Origin: DATFLL01 sp035267785
GTDB taxonomy: Bacteria > Pseudomonadota > Gammaproteobacteria > DATFLL01
DNA: 64,000 nt
NCBI GenBank assembly: GCA_035267785.1
Contig: DATFLL010000130.1
Coordinates: 11,652-75,651, forward strand
Direction: 5' to 3'
Part shown: positions 1 to 7,976 of the stretch, piece by piece
Layout of the letters: each line of letters begins with the position of its first letter
Position numbering within the stretch: the stretch's first letter is position 1
Translations under genes and position numbers: made by a program
Notes under the pieces: generated by a model
Seen by the model: the letters and a program-made list of their open reading frames with translations, nothing else
The model's database searches: none
What the model was told of the DNA's origin: nothing

Positions 1-42
1 CCCAAGCTGATGACGTGGGTTCGATTCCCATCACCCGCTCCA
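1..42 (+). tRNA. tRNA-Gly (CCC anticodon), 3' part only
   Basis: The window opens inside a tRNA. The first three bases, CCC, are followed by AA and the descending anticodon stem GCTGA, so they sit at the anticodon. The T arm GTGGG-TTCGATT-CCCAT, the acceptor strand CACCCGC, a T discriminator and an encoded CCA (40-42) follow. A U73 discriminator and this acceptor strand are typical of bacterial tRNA-Gly. The 5' half lies outside the window, so the CCC reading rests on the anticodon loop only from its first visible base. Confidence 0.85.
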
Positions 43-249
43 ATTTCCCCCTCCCGCCGCTGACCAAAGCCACCGGCCGTCCGGCGCCGCGCCCGTCCTC
101 GTCGTGACCGCATCCACCCTCCGCACCGCACAGACTGGACCGCGCGCCCATTTCGTATAACATCAATCGGTGTATCATCGGACGACCACCCCGCGGCGCG
201 CGCGGCACGTCCGGGTCCTTCCCTGCCCCAGCAAATGGAAGCCGATGGC

Positions 250-2607
250 ATGAAAAAGACCCTGAAGATCATCGCAATCATCGTCGGCGTACTGGTCGTG
301 CTCATTGCCGCGACCGCCATCATCGCGCCCATGGTGATCAACCCGAACGACTACAAGGACGACATCGCCAAGGCGGTGCATGAGCGCACGGGACGCGAGC
401 TGCGCATCCCCGGCGATATCGAGCTGTCGGTCTTCCCGTGGCTGGGCGTGCAGCTCGGCGAGGTCGAGCTCGGCAACGCCAAGGGCTTCGGACCCAAGCC
501 GATGGCCCGCGTGACGAGCGCCGACGTCAAGGTCAAGCTCCTGCCGCTGCTGCGCAAACACGTCGAGCTCAGCACCATCAGCCTGCACGGCCTGCAGGTC
601 AATCTCAGCCGCAACGCCCAAGGGCGGACGAACTGGGCCGATCTCGTGCAACCGCCGTCCGCCGGAGCGCCGAGCCCGGCCAAAAAACCGGCAGGCGCGC
701 CGGCCAAAGGCGGAGCTCCCATCGCGGCGCTGGCCGTCGGCGGCCTGGACGTGAGCGATGCGAGCGTTGTCTGGGACGACCGCCAGAGCGGACAACACGT
801 CAGTGTGGAACACCTGCAGCTCGAAAGCGGGGCCGTCTCGCCCGGCGAGCCCTTCCCGCTCAAGCTGTCCATGGACGTGGCCAGCCGCGCCCCGGCGATC
901 AAGGGCCATCTCAGCCTGGACGGTCGCATGAATATCGATCTCGCCCGCGAGCGCTATCGCGCCGACGGCCTGGACTTCGCCGCGCGGCTCAGCGGCGCCG
1001 GCGTCCCCGGCGGCCAGGCCGAGGCCAAGCTCAACGCCGAGGCGCTGGCGGTGGACCTCAAGGCGCAGAGTCTGCAGGGCAAGGGCCTGCGCGTCGAGGG
1101 GCCCGGCATCACGCTGACCGGCCACACCACGGGCAGCCACCTGCTCGGCGAACCCGAACTGGTCGGCCAACTCGATGCCAAAATCAGCGACGGTACGGCC
1201 CTGTTCAAGGCGGCGGGGGCGGCCGGCGCGGTACCCGACCCCGCCGCGCTGGACGGGGCGACCCTGGCCCTGCCGTTTCGAGTCTCGCTCGCCAAAGACA
1301 GCGCGACCGTCAAACCCCTGAAGCTGCAGTGGCGTGACCTCACGCTCAGCGCAGACGTCCGCGCCGAGCACATCAAAAAGGCGCCGGCCATTCACGCCAA
1401 TCTGACCACGAACAGCTTCTCGCCGCGCAAGCTGGCCGAGGCGCTGAAGCTCGACCTGCCGCCGACCGCCGACCCGAAGGTCCTGACCAAGGCCGCACTC
1501 AGCACGCAGCTCAGCGCCTCGACCAGCGCGGCCTCGCTCAAGGACCTCAAGCTCACCCTCGACGACTCGACCCTGACCGGCAGCGCCAGCGCGCGCGAAT
1601 TCGCCAAGCCGGTGGTGCGCTTCGACCTGGCGCTGGACCACATCGATGCCGACCGCTACCTGCCCCCGCCCGCCAAGGGCAAAGGGGGGCAGCCGACCGC
1701 GGCGAGCCCCGGCCAGGCCGCCGCCGGCGCCGCCGTGCAGCTGCCTCTCAAACAACTGCGCCGCCTCGACCTGCAGGGCAGCCTGCGCGTGGGCAAGTTG
1801 AAGATCGCCAAGCTCAACGCCACGGACATTCGTTTCAACGCGCGCTCGCACAACGGACGTATCTCCCTCTCGCCGCTCAGCGCGAAAATGTACCGGGGCA
1901 GCTACGCCGGCAATCTGGGCCTGGACGTGACCGGCAAGACGCCGCGCCTGTCGGCCGATGAAAGCCTGTCCGGCGTGCAGCTCGGCCCGCTGCTCAAGGA
2001 CCTGAGCGGCAAGGACCCGCTGGTGGGCACGGCCAACGTGAAGGCCAAGATCGATGCCGAAGGTATCGACCCTAAACAGGTGCGCCGGACCCTCAACGGC
2101 AACGCGAGGTTTTCCGTCGACAACGCCACGCTCAAAAAGGTGAACATCCCGCACGAGTTGTGCAAGGCCTATGCACTGATCAAGCGCCTGCCGCCGCCAC
2201 CGGCCGCGGACGACAAGACCGACTTCACCAACATCAGCGGCAGCGCGACCATCGTCAACGGCGTGGCCCACAACAAGGACCTCAGCGCGGAATCGACCCT
2301 GCTCAAGGTCAAGGGCCAAGGCACCGCCAACCTGGCAACCGAACAGCTCGACTACGAGACAACCGTCACTTTGGTCAAATCCCTCAAGTGTACGGCGCAG
2401 GCGGATCTGACCGACCTCAAGTTCGTGGAGATCCCGATGCACCTGGGCGGGACCTTCACCAACCCCTCGGTCAAGCTCGATGTCGCGCGCGCGCTGCAGG
2501 CCAAGGTCAAACAGAAGGTCGAAAAGAAGAAGGAAGAGGTTAGGGAAAAGGCCAAAGAGAAGCTCAAGAACGAGCTCAACGACAAACTCAAGAACCTGTT
2601 CAAATAA
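250..2607 (+). CDS. AsmA family protein
   Basis: A 785-residue inner-membrane-anchored protein of the AsmA family, whose members have been linked to outer-membrane biogenesis and lipid transfer between membranes. It has one N-terminal membrane segment (about residues 5-28) followed by the typical AsmA start with the NPNDYKD motif, then a long periplasmic part rich in alternating beta strands. The last 40 residues are a highly charged Lys/Glu helix. I chose ATG 250 because GGAAG lies 8 bases upstream; an in-frame ATG at 235 has no comparable site. The stop overlaps the next start (TAATG), so the two genes are probably translationally coupled. Confidence 0.9.
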   Translation: MKKTLKIIAIIVGVLVVLIAATAIIAPMVINPNDYKDDIAKAVHERTGRELRIPGDIELSVFPWLGVQLGEVELGNAKGFGPKPMARVTSADVKVKLLPLLRKHVELSTISLHGLQVNLSRNAQGRTNWADLVQPPSAGAPSPAKKPAGAPAKGGAPIAALAVGGLDVSDASVVWDDRQSGQHVSVEHLQLESGAVSPGEPFPLKLSMDVASRAPAIKGHLSLDGRMNIDLARERYRADGLDFAARLSGAGVPGGQAEAKLNAEALAVDLKAQSLQGKGLRVEGPGITLTGHTTGSHLLGEPELVGQLDAKISDGTALFKAAGAAGAVPDPAALDGATLALPFRVSLAKDSATVKPLKLQWRDLTLSADVRAEHIKKAPAIHANLTTNSFSPRKLAEALKLDLPPTADPKVLTKAALSTQLSASTSAASLKDLKLTLDDSTLTGSASAREFAKPVVRFDLALDHIDADRYLPPPAKGKGGQPTAASPGQAAAGAAVQLPLKQLRRLDLQGSLRVGKLKIAKLNATDIRFNARSHNGRISLSPLSAKMYRGSYAGNLGLDVTGKTPRLSADESLSGVQLGPLLKDLSGKDPLVGTANVKAKIDAEGIDPKQVRRTLNGNARFSVDNATLKKVNIPHELCKAYALIKRLPPPPAADDKTDFTNISGSATIVNGVAHNKDLSAESTLLKVKGQGTANLATEQLDYETTVTLVKSLKCTAQADLTDLKFVEIPMHLGGTFTNPSVKLDVARALQAKVKQKVEKKKEEVREKAKEKLKNELNDKLKNLFK

Positions 2608-3155
2608 TGCGGCAAATCGGAGTCTGGCTGTTGGCCGGGCTGCTGGCGGGCGGCCCGGCGTGCGCGGGCGAAGTCCTCAGCTCGCACGTCGACTACACTG
2701 ACGATCACTACCTCATCGACATCGACATGCGCATCGACGCAAATGCCGACAAGGTCTTCGCCCGCCTCCAGGACTACAGTCATCTGCACCGCATCAACAG
2801 CGCCATCAAGTCCAGCCGCCTGCTCAAGACCGACGGGCGCGTCAAGCGCGTGCGCATCGTCACGCGCGGCTGCGTGTGGTTCTATTGCCGCCGGGTCGAG
2901 CAGGTACAGAATATCGAGGAGATACGCGACCGTTACCTCGTGGCCACGATCGATCCCAAGGTGAGCGACTTCAAATACGGGCGCGTGATCTGGCACGTCT
3001 GGCACGACGACACGGGCACGCGCATCCGTTTCAGCGCCGACCTCGTCCCCGACTTCTGGATACCCCCGCTCATCGGACCGTGGGTGATGAAAAAGAAACT
3101 GCTCGAGGAGGGCCGCCAGACCATCACGGGCCTGGAACGGCTGGACCGGCAGTGA
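2607..3155 (+). CDS. Exported START/SRPBCC-like protein
   Basis: A 182-residue protein with a signal peptide (about residues 1-20, ending in PACAGE) and a domain resembling the SRPBCC or START-like fold, with the region VFARLQDYSHLHRIN typical of polyketide-cyclase/COQ10-like proteins. Such folds bind hydrophobic ligands. The ligand is unknown here. It overlaps the AsmA gene by one base and mutY by four, so the three look like one transcript. The function is not established; a periplasmic lipid-binding role beside AsmA is only a guess from the context. Confidence 0.75.
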   Translation: MRQIGVWLLAGLLAGGPACAGEVLSSHVDYTDDHYLIDIDMRIDANADKVFARLQDYSHLHRINSAIKSSRLLKTDGRVKRVRIVTRGCVWFYCRRVEQVQNIEEIRDRYLVATIDPKVSDFKYGRVIWHVWHDDTGTRIRFSADLVPDFWIPPLIGPWVMKKKLLEEGRQTITGLERLDRQ

Positions 3156-4228
3156 GCCCGGCCGCCTTTCAACGCCGCCTGCTGGCCTGGTTCGATCGCC
3201 ACGGGCGCCACGACCTGCCCTGGCAGCGAAATCCCACGCCCTACCGGGTGTGGGTCTCGGAGATCATGCTGCAGCAGACCCAGGTCAAGACCGTCATTCC
3301 GTACTACCAGCGCTTCATGAAACGATTTCGCGGCGTGCGCGCACTGGCCGATGCGCCGCTCGACGAGGTGCTGCACCTGTGGACCGGACTGGGCTACTAC
3401 GCGCGTGCCCGCAACCTGCACCGCGCCGCGCAGCTCGTCCGCGACGAGCACGGCGGTCGCTTCCCGCGTGACATCGACGCGCTGACCACGCTGCCCGGCA
3501 TCGGCCGCTCCACGGCCGGGGCCATCCTGGCGCTGTCGGCAGGACAGCGCCATGCCATCCTGGACGGCAACGTCAAGCGCGTGCTGACCCGCTTTCACGC
3601 CGTCGACGGCTGGCCCGGCGAGACGGCGATAACGCGCGAGCTGTGGGCCCTGTCCGAGCGCTTCACACCGGCGCGCCGCTGCGCCGACTACACCCAGGCC
3701 ATCATGGACCTGGGGGCGACGGTCTGTACGCGCGCCCGCCCGGTCTGCGAGACCTGTCCGGTGGCCGCGGGCTGCCGGGCCCGCGAACAAGGCAATCCCG
3801 AGGCGTACCCCACACCCAAGCCGCGGGCGGCGCTGCCCGTACGCGAGACGGTCATGCTCGTGCTCGAGGATCCGCAGGGGCGGGTCTTGCTCGAACGCCG
3901 CCCGCCGGCGGGATTGTGGGGCGGCCTGTGGAGCCTGCCCGAGTGTGCGCCCGGGACCGATGTCCACGCGTGGTGCCGCGAGCGGCTGGGACTGGCGGTC
4001 GGCGAGTGCGGCGAACGGCCCGGTCTTCGCCACACCTTCAGCCATTTTCACCTCGACATCCGGGTCCTGCATGCCCGCGCCGAAAGCGCGGATTCAGGCG
4101 TCATGGAAGCCGATGGCAGAGTCTGGTATAACACACGTCGGCCCGACGCCCGGGGATTGTCGGCGCCGGTCAAGCGCCTGCTGGACGACTTGGCAGCGGT
4201 CCCGGCCGGCGCATCGGCCGCTCCCTGA
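3152..4228 (+). CDS. mutY: Adenine DNA glycosylase MutY
   Basis: A 358-residue A/G-specific adenine glycosylase that removes adenine mispaired with 8-oxoguanine. Glu37 (in VSEIMLQQTQV) and Asp138 (in LDGNVKR) fall at the same numbers as the E. coli catalytic residues. A helix-hairpin-helix (LPGIGRSTAG, 114-123), the Cys-x6-Cys-x2-Cys-x5-Cys iron-sulfur cluster site and a C-terminal Nudix-like 8-oxoG recognition domain follow. The start is GTG at 3152, overlapping the preceding stop as GTGA; an ATG further upstream would put mutY inside the previous gene. yggX follows, as in many gammaproteobacteria. Confidence 0.95.
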   Translation: MSPAAFQRRLLAWFDRHGRHDLPWQRNPTPYRVWVSEIMLQQTQVKTVIPYYQRFMKRFRGVRALADAPLDEVLHLWTGLGYYARARNLHRAAQLVRDEHGGRFPRDIDALTTLPGIGRSTAGAILALSAGQRHAILDGNVKRVLTRFHAVDGWPGETAITRELWALSERFTPARRCADYTQAIMDLGATVCTRARPVCETCPVAAGCRAREQGNPEAYPTPKPRAALPVRETVMLVLEDPQGRVLLERRPPAGLWGGLWSLPECAPGTDVHAWCRERLGLAVGECGERPGLRHTFSHFHLDIRVLHARAESADSGVMEADGRVWYNTRRPDARGLSAPVKRLLDDLAAVPAGASAAP

Positions 4229-4337
4229 CGCCGCGCCCGCGCCGGACAAACGCCCAATCCCCCTCGGCAAGAATTCAACGCCCGGAGTCCGTCCGCAACG
4301 GCCGCCCGGGCCGCAACGATCTGGAGAGGAGAACCGC

Positions 4338-4610
4338 ATGAGCCGTACGGTCCAATGCGTCAAATTGGGCAAAGAGGCCGAAGGCCTGCCCGTACCGCCC
4401 TATCCGGGCGAGCTCGGCAAGCGCATATACGAGAACGTGTCCAAGGAGGCCTGGCAGCAGTGGCTCGGCCACCAGACCATGCTGATCAACGAGTATCGCC
4501 TGAGCCCCATCGACCCCAAGCACCGCCAGTTCCTCGAACAGGAGATGGAGAAGTTCTTCTTCGGCGAGGGCTCGGAGGCGCCGCCCGATTTTCAGCCGAA
4601 TACGAAGTAG
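4338..4610 (+). CDS. yggX: YggX-type Fe(2+)-trafficking protein
   Basis: A 90-residue YggX family protein, implicated in protecting iron-sulfur proteins from oxidation. The N-terminal motif TVQCVKLGKEAEGL contains the conserved Cys, and the middle helices (EAWQQWL, MLINEYRL) match the family. GGAGAGGA sits eight bases before ATG 4338. It lies 109 bases downstream of mutY; linkage of mutY and yggX is conserved in E. coli and relatives and fits a shared role against oxidative damage. Confidence 0.93.
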   Translation: MSRTVQCVKLGKEAEGLPVPPYPGELGKRIYENVSKEAWQQWLGHQTMLINEYRLSPIDPKHRQFLEQEMEKFFFGEGSEAPPDFQPNTK

Positions 4611-4656
4611 GCCGCTCGCCCCCGGCGCAGGGGCGGCGCGGGAGGCCGGTCAGAAC

Positions 4657-4685
4657 TTGACTCGCCCCCGCAGTCCCGGTTAAAT
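4657..4685 (+). promoter_or_regulatory. Promoter of tRNA-Phe
   Basis: TTGACT (4657-4662) and TTAAAT (4680-4685) are separated by exactly 17 bases and stand 14 bases before the tRNA 5' end. The bases between the -10 and the tRNA are GC-rich, as in stringently controlled tRNA promoters. This is a sigma-70 type prediction by eye. Confidence 0.65.
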
Positions 4686-4699
4686 ACACGCTCCCTGAC

Positions 4700-4775
4700 G
4701 GCCAGGTAGCTCAGTTGGTAGAGCAGGGGATTGAAAATCCCCGTGTCGGCAGTTCGATTCTGTCCCTGGCCACCA
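4700..4775 (+). tRNA. tRNA-Phe (GAA)
   Basis: A complete 76-base tRNA. The acceptor strands GGCCAGG and CCTGGCC pair fully, the anticodon loop TTGAAAA carries GAA at 4733-4735, the T loop is TTCGATT, the discriminator is A and CCA is encoded (4773-4775). Confidence 0.97.
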
Positions 4776-4826
4776 CTTTCCCGGCGATTCGTTCAAGCCA
4801 AGCCATCGGTTTTTTCTTCGATTCCC

Positions 4827-5030
4827 ATGCCCGACGTCGAGCGTATCAATAGCTGTGTGGAGTCGCTGTGCAATGCCGGTTGCTCGGCCGTGCGCGCGAC
4901 CATCGAGGCGATGGACGCTGGCCTGCCCGCCGTGGGCACCGAAGGGCTGGAAGAGGCCGAACGCGAGGCGGTCCTGCGCGAGCTCAAGGCGATCATGGCC
5001 GTATATGACTGCTCGGCCGCCATGCAGTAG
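4827..5030 (+). CDS. Small conserved-looking hypothetical protein
   Basis: A 67-residue protein starting at ATG 4827, immediately downstream of tRNA-Phe. It has three cysteines in the first 30 residues (NSCVESLCNAGCSAVRA) and ends AVYDCSAAMQ, with a helical Glu-rich centre. No membrane segment or signal peptide is visible and no clear ribosome binding site precedes it. I do not recognise a characterised family. The codon use and amino-acid composition look like a real protein, and it is oriented with the tRNA rather than with cysQ. Confidence 0.6.
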   Translation: MPDVERINSCVESLCNAGCSAVRATIEAMDAGLPAVGTEGLEEAEREAVLRELKAIMAVYDCSAAMQ

Positions 5031-5093
5031 CCGCCCGACCGCGCGGTCCCCGCTCCCCCGGCTGCTCGCCGATCCTCCCTCAGCCGAGCCCGC

Positions 5094-5906
5094 TCACAAA
5101 TAGTTCGCCCAATCGGTGTCACCCGCGCCGAAGGCGAAGAAATGCGGATTGAGCAACGACTCCTTCGTGTTATAGAGCAGCGGACGCATCTCCAGGTCCG
5201 TGACCCGCCCGCCGGCCTCCTCGACGATGCATTGTGCCGCGCCCGTATCCCACTCGGATGTCGGCCCCAGACGCGGATAGATATCGGCCTTACCTTCGGC
5301 GACCAGGCAGGACTTCAGCGCGCTGCCCATGCTGATGATCTCGTAGTCCGGCAGGTTGCTGAGGAAACGGTTGAGCGAATCGCCCCGGTGGGAGCGGCTG
5401 CCGGCCACCGTCACCCGCCCGCCTTCGTAGCGGCGAACGTGTATCGGCACGGGGACCGAGTCGCCGTCCTGGCGGAACGCGCCGTGGCCGCGGGCAGCGA
5501 AATAGGTCACGCCGCTGACCGGCACGTGCACGACGCCCAGGATCGCCTGGTGACCCTCGATGAGCGCAATGTTGACCGTAAACTCCCCGTTGCGCTTGAT
5601 AAATTCGCGCGTGCCGTCGAGCGGGTCGACCAGCCAATACCGGTCCCACTGGCGGCGCTGGTCGAACGGAATTTCGGCCGACTCCTCCGACAGGACCGGC
5701 AGCTCGGCGCTGAGCACCCCCAGGCCGGCACTGATGGCGTTATGCGCCGCCATGTCCGCCTCCGTCAGGGGAGACTTGTCGTCCTTGTGCTCGACGGTGA
5801 ACTCGTTCTCATAGATCTCGACGATGCGCCGGCCGGCGTCGCGCGACAACTCGATCACGGGGTCGAGGAGATCGTTCAGTTCGGATGCAGTCTGCGAATC
5901 ATTCAT
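5094..5906 (-). CDS. cysQ: 3'(2'),5'-bisphosphate nucleotidase CysQ
   Basis: A 270-residue member of the inositol-monophosphatase fold that converts 3'-phosphoadenosine 5'-phosphate to AMP, clearing the by-product of sulfate reduction. The metal-binding motif WLVDPLDGTREFI and the C-terminal motif EWDTGAAQCIVEEAGG are both intact, and EE in LSEESAE supplies further metal ligands. It overlaps the end of nudE by eight bases, so nudE and cysQ form an operon read leftward. Confidence 0.93.
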   Translation of the reverse strand: MNDSQTASELNDLLDPVIELSRDAGRRIVEIYENEFTVEHKDDKSPLTEADMAAHNAISAGLGVLSAELPVLSEESAEIPFDQRRQWDRYWLVDPLDGTREFIKRNGEFTVNIALIEGHQAILGVVHVPVSGVTYFAARGHGAFRQDGDSVPVPIHVRRYEGGRVTVAGSRSHRGDSLNRFLSNLPDYEIISMGSALKSCLVAEGKADIYPRLGPTSEWDTGAAQCIVEEAGGRVTDLEMRPLLYNTKESLLNPHFFAFGAGDTDWANYL

Positions 5907-6444
5907 GCGATAGTCGTTCCCTTACCATGAACAAGGCCGCGATGGAACGGGCCTCGGTGACGTCCTCACGTGCCAGGAGCCGGTCCAATTGCGACAGGCG
6001 CCACGGCACAACCTCAATGTCCTCGGGCTCGTCGCCGGCCCGATGCTGCGGATACAGGTCCTCGGCCAGAACCACGTGAGTGGTATGACTGAAGTAACCG
6101 GGCGCCAACGTCAAGCTGGCGATCGAGTGCAGCGAGTGCGCCCCGTAGCCGACTTCTTCCATCATCTCACGATTTGCAGCGCTAAGAACATCCTCACCGT
6201 CTTCGATCCGGCCCTTGGGCAGGGCGAGCTCATAGCGATCAACGCCCGCGGCGTATTCACGAATGAGCAGGACGGTGTCGTCGTCCAGTCGGGGGACGAC
6301 GAGAACGGCGCCGCGGGCCGAGCCGCTGAGGCGCTCGTAGCGGGCCTCGACGCCGTTGGCAAATCGCAGGTCGAGCTGCTCGATGCGAAACAGCCGGCTG
6401 CGCGCCACGGTCTCGGTATTGAGAATGGACGGTTTTTCCTTCAT
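5899..6444 (-). CDS. nudE: ADP-compounds hydrolase NudE
   Basis: A 181-residue Nudix hydrolase acting on ADP-ribose, NADH and diadenosine polyphosphates. The Nudix box is seen as GRIEDGEDVLSAANREMMEE, close to the GX5EX7REUXEEXGU pattern. ATG at 6444 gives the usual length; longer in-frame starts would add an Ala/Pro-rich tail without homology. It diverges from yrfG across a 150-base spacer, a neighbourhood known from E. coli. Confidence 0.92.
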   Translation of the reverse strand: MKEKPSILNTETVARSRLFRIEQLDLRFANGVEARYERLSGSARGAVLVVPRLDDDTVLLIREYAAGVDRYELALPKGRIEDGEDVLSAANREMMEEVGYGAHSLHSIASLTLAPGYFSHTTHVVLAEDLYPQHRAGDEPEDIEVVPWRLSQLDRLLAREDVTEARSIAALFMVRERLSHE

Positions 6445-6532
6445 CCGATGCGTTCTCCACGGCGCCGGTGCGCCCGGCCATTGTGCCAAGGCCGCGCCAA
6501 AAAAGCCAAACGCCGCGCGGCACCGACGCATG

Positions 6533-6538
6533 TATAAT
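6533..6538 (+). promoter_or_regulatory. Possible -10 element of yrfG
   Basis: A perfect TATAAT sits 56 bases before the yrfG start in the divergent nudE/yrfG spacer. No good -35 hexamer is seen 16-18 bases upstream, so this is weak evidence. Confidence 0.4.
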
Positions 6539-6594
6539 AGCAGCTCGTGCCATCCCACCGACCGTCAGCAGCCGATCCCGAACGAGCCCCCGCA

Positions 6595-7248
6595 ATGATC
6601 AATTGGAGCGATATCGATACCGTCTTTCTCGACATGGACGGCACCCTGCTGGACCTGAATTTCGACAATCACTTCTGGCAGGAACACGTACCCTTGCGCT
6701 ATGCCGAGCTCAATCACATCAGCGTACAGGAGGCCAAACACGAGCTCTACCCGCTGTTTCGCAACGTCGAGGGCACCATGTCATGGTATTGCCTCGATTA
6801 CTGGACCGACAAGCTGAGTATGGACATCGCCGGGCTCAAATACGAGATCGACCACCTGATCGCCGTGCATCCCTACGTCCTGGAGTTCCTCGACGCGCTG
6901 CGCCGCTCCGACAAGCGCACGCTGCTGGTCACCAACGCGCACCAGAAGAGCCTGGCCCTGAAGATGGAACGGACACGCCTGGAGGGCCACTTCGATCAAT
7001 TGATCTGCGCCCATGATTTCGGCGTGCCCAAGGAGGACGCCAGCTTCTGGACGCGGCTGCACCAGCGCGTGCCGTTCGCGCCGGCCCGCACGCTGCTGGT
7101 CGACGACAGCCTGCCGGTACTGCGCTCGGCGAAAAACCACGGCATCGCGCACCTGCTCGCCGTCCACAAACCCGATACGCAGAGACCACCCAAGGACGTC
7201 GGCGAATTCGAAGCGATTCGGGATTTTCGGGAGATTATGCCCGGCTAA
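6595..7248 (+). CDS. yrfG: GMP/IMP nucleotidase YrfG (HAD family)
   Basis: A 217-residue HAD-superfamily phosphatase matching YrfG, which dephosphorylates GMP and IMP. The catalytic motif DMDGTLLDL (motif I), TNAH (motif II), and the C-terminal motif LLVDDSLPVL (motif IV) are intact. The start ATG 6595 places motif I near residue 13, as expected. The stop codon lies inside a 13-bp perfect hairpin that ends at 7276. Confidence 0.92.
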   Translation: MINWSDIDTVFLDMDGTLLDLNFDNHFWQEHVPLRYAELNHISVQEAKHELYPLFRNVEGTMSWYCLDYWTDKLSMDIAGLKYEIDHLIAVHPYVLEFLDALRRSDKRTLLVTNAHQKSLALKMERTRLEGHFDQLICAHDFGVPKEDASFWTRLHQRVPFAPARTLLVDDSLPVLRSAKNHGIAHLLAVHKPDTQRPPKDVGEFEAIRDFREIMPG

Positions 7249-7276
7249 GGCCGGACCGGGTGCGGCCTTAGCCGGG
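7240..7276. repeat. 13-bp perfect inverted repeat over the yrfG stop codon
   Basis: CCCGGCTAAGGCC (7240-7252) and its exact reverse complement (7264-7276) flank an 11-base loop. The yrfG TAA is within the left arm. No T-run follows, so it is not a classical intrinsic terminator on the plus strand; it may still stall or protect the mRNA 3' end. Confidence 0.7.
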
Positions 7277-7409
7277 AGTCGTCAGTTGGCAGTCGGCAGT
7301 TTGCAGAAAGAAAAAGACAACAATGCCGAGGCTTGCAGAGGCCAGCGACCGGCGGCCAGCCCGCAGCGCTGCTCTTTCTGCCAACTGCCAGCTGATGACT
7401 GCCAACTCA
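7276..7409. repeat. TTGGCAG-type intergenic element, copy 1
   Basis: A 134-base element bounded by imperfect inverted repeats of about 35 bases. The left arm begins GAGTCGTCAGTTGGCAGTC and ends GCAGAAAGA; the right arm read on the opposite strand begins GAGTTGGCAGTCATCAGC and ends GCAGAAAGA. The centre is unrelated to the other copies. The right arm covers the stop codon of the YkgJ-like gene. Related copies lie near 22.7 kb and 23.6 kb. Confidence 0.7.
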
Positions 7410-7814
7410 TTTATATCTTTTATCCCAATTCTTGAACCGCTTGCGGCAATAGGCCTGCAGGCTGTCGTAGCCGTCGAAGAATAACTCGAAGCCCGGTTCG
7501 GCGCGGGCATCGAATTCACAATAATCGTTGCTGTAATCGCGGCAGACCTGCGGGCGAGTCTCGTAGATCCCGCAGCGCCCGTCCGCCTGCAAATAGGTGC
7601 AGGGATTGTTGATCAGAAGAAACCAGCCGTCTTCGTCCTTGTAGGCCTGCATATTCCGATGAGCCAACTGCCACAACAGGTGGTCGAAGTCCTCACGCGA
7701 ACGCGGTGTATCGATGGCCTGGGTGATATAGGTGCAACAGATGGTGCCCGGGCAGAAGCTGCACTTGTTTTCGGACGTGATGCGGACATCGGCGAGGGAG
7801 GACGTGCCGGTCAT
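7407..7814 (-). CDS. YkgJ-family cysteine cluster protein
   Basis: A 135-residue protein of the YkgJ/Fe-S-type cysteine cluster family. Clustered cysteines occur as CSFCPGTICC near the N terminus and in NNPCTYL, GRCGIYETRPQVCRDY and YCEF, the family signature for a bound metal cluster. AGGAG lies eight bases before ATG 7814; an upstream ATG at 7850 has no such site. The role of the family is not established. Confidence 0.85.
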   Translation of the reverse strand: MTGTSSLADVRITSENKCSFCPGTICCTYITQAIDTPRSREDFDHLLWQLAHRNMQAYKDEDGWFLLINNPCTYLQADGRCGIYETRPQVCRDYSNDYCEFDARAEPGFELFFDGYDSLQAYCRKRFKNWDKRYK

Positions 7815-7976
7815 TTCGATACTCCTGTCTAGCGGCGATTTGCAATACATCAGCGGGTTCTTATACTCCCATATTGGGGATTCAATATCATCCGGGATTT
7901 GCTCACCATCGGTCTTTATCCGGCTGGAAGTAGTGCTATCCTAACTCGCAGCCGTTCCTCGAGAACAAATATAATT

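Noticed and set aside
175..2442. A 755-residue frame opposite the AsmA gene
   Set aside because: A shadow of the real gene in high-GC DNA; no domain, start signal or signal peptide, and low-complexity Arg/Gly-rich translation.
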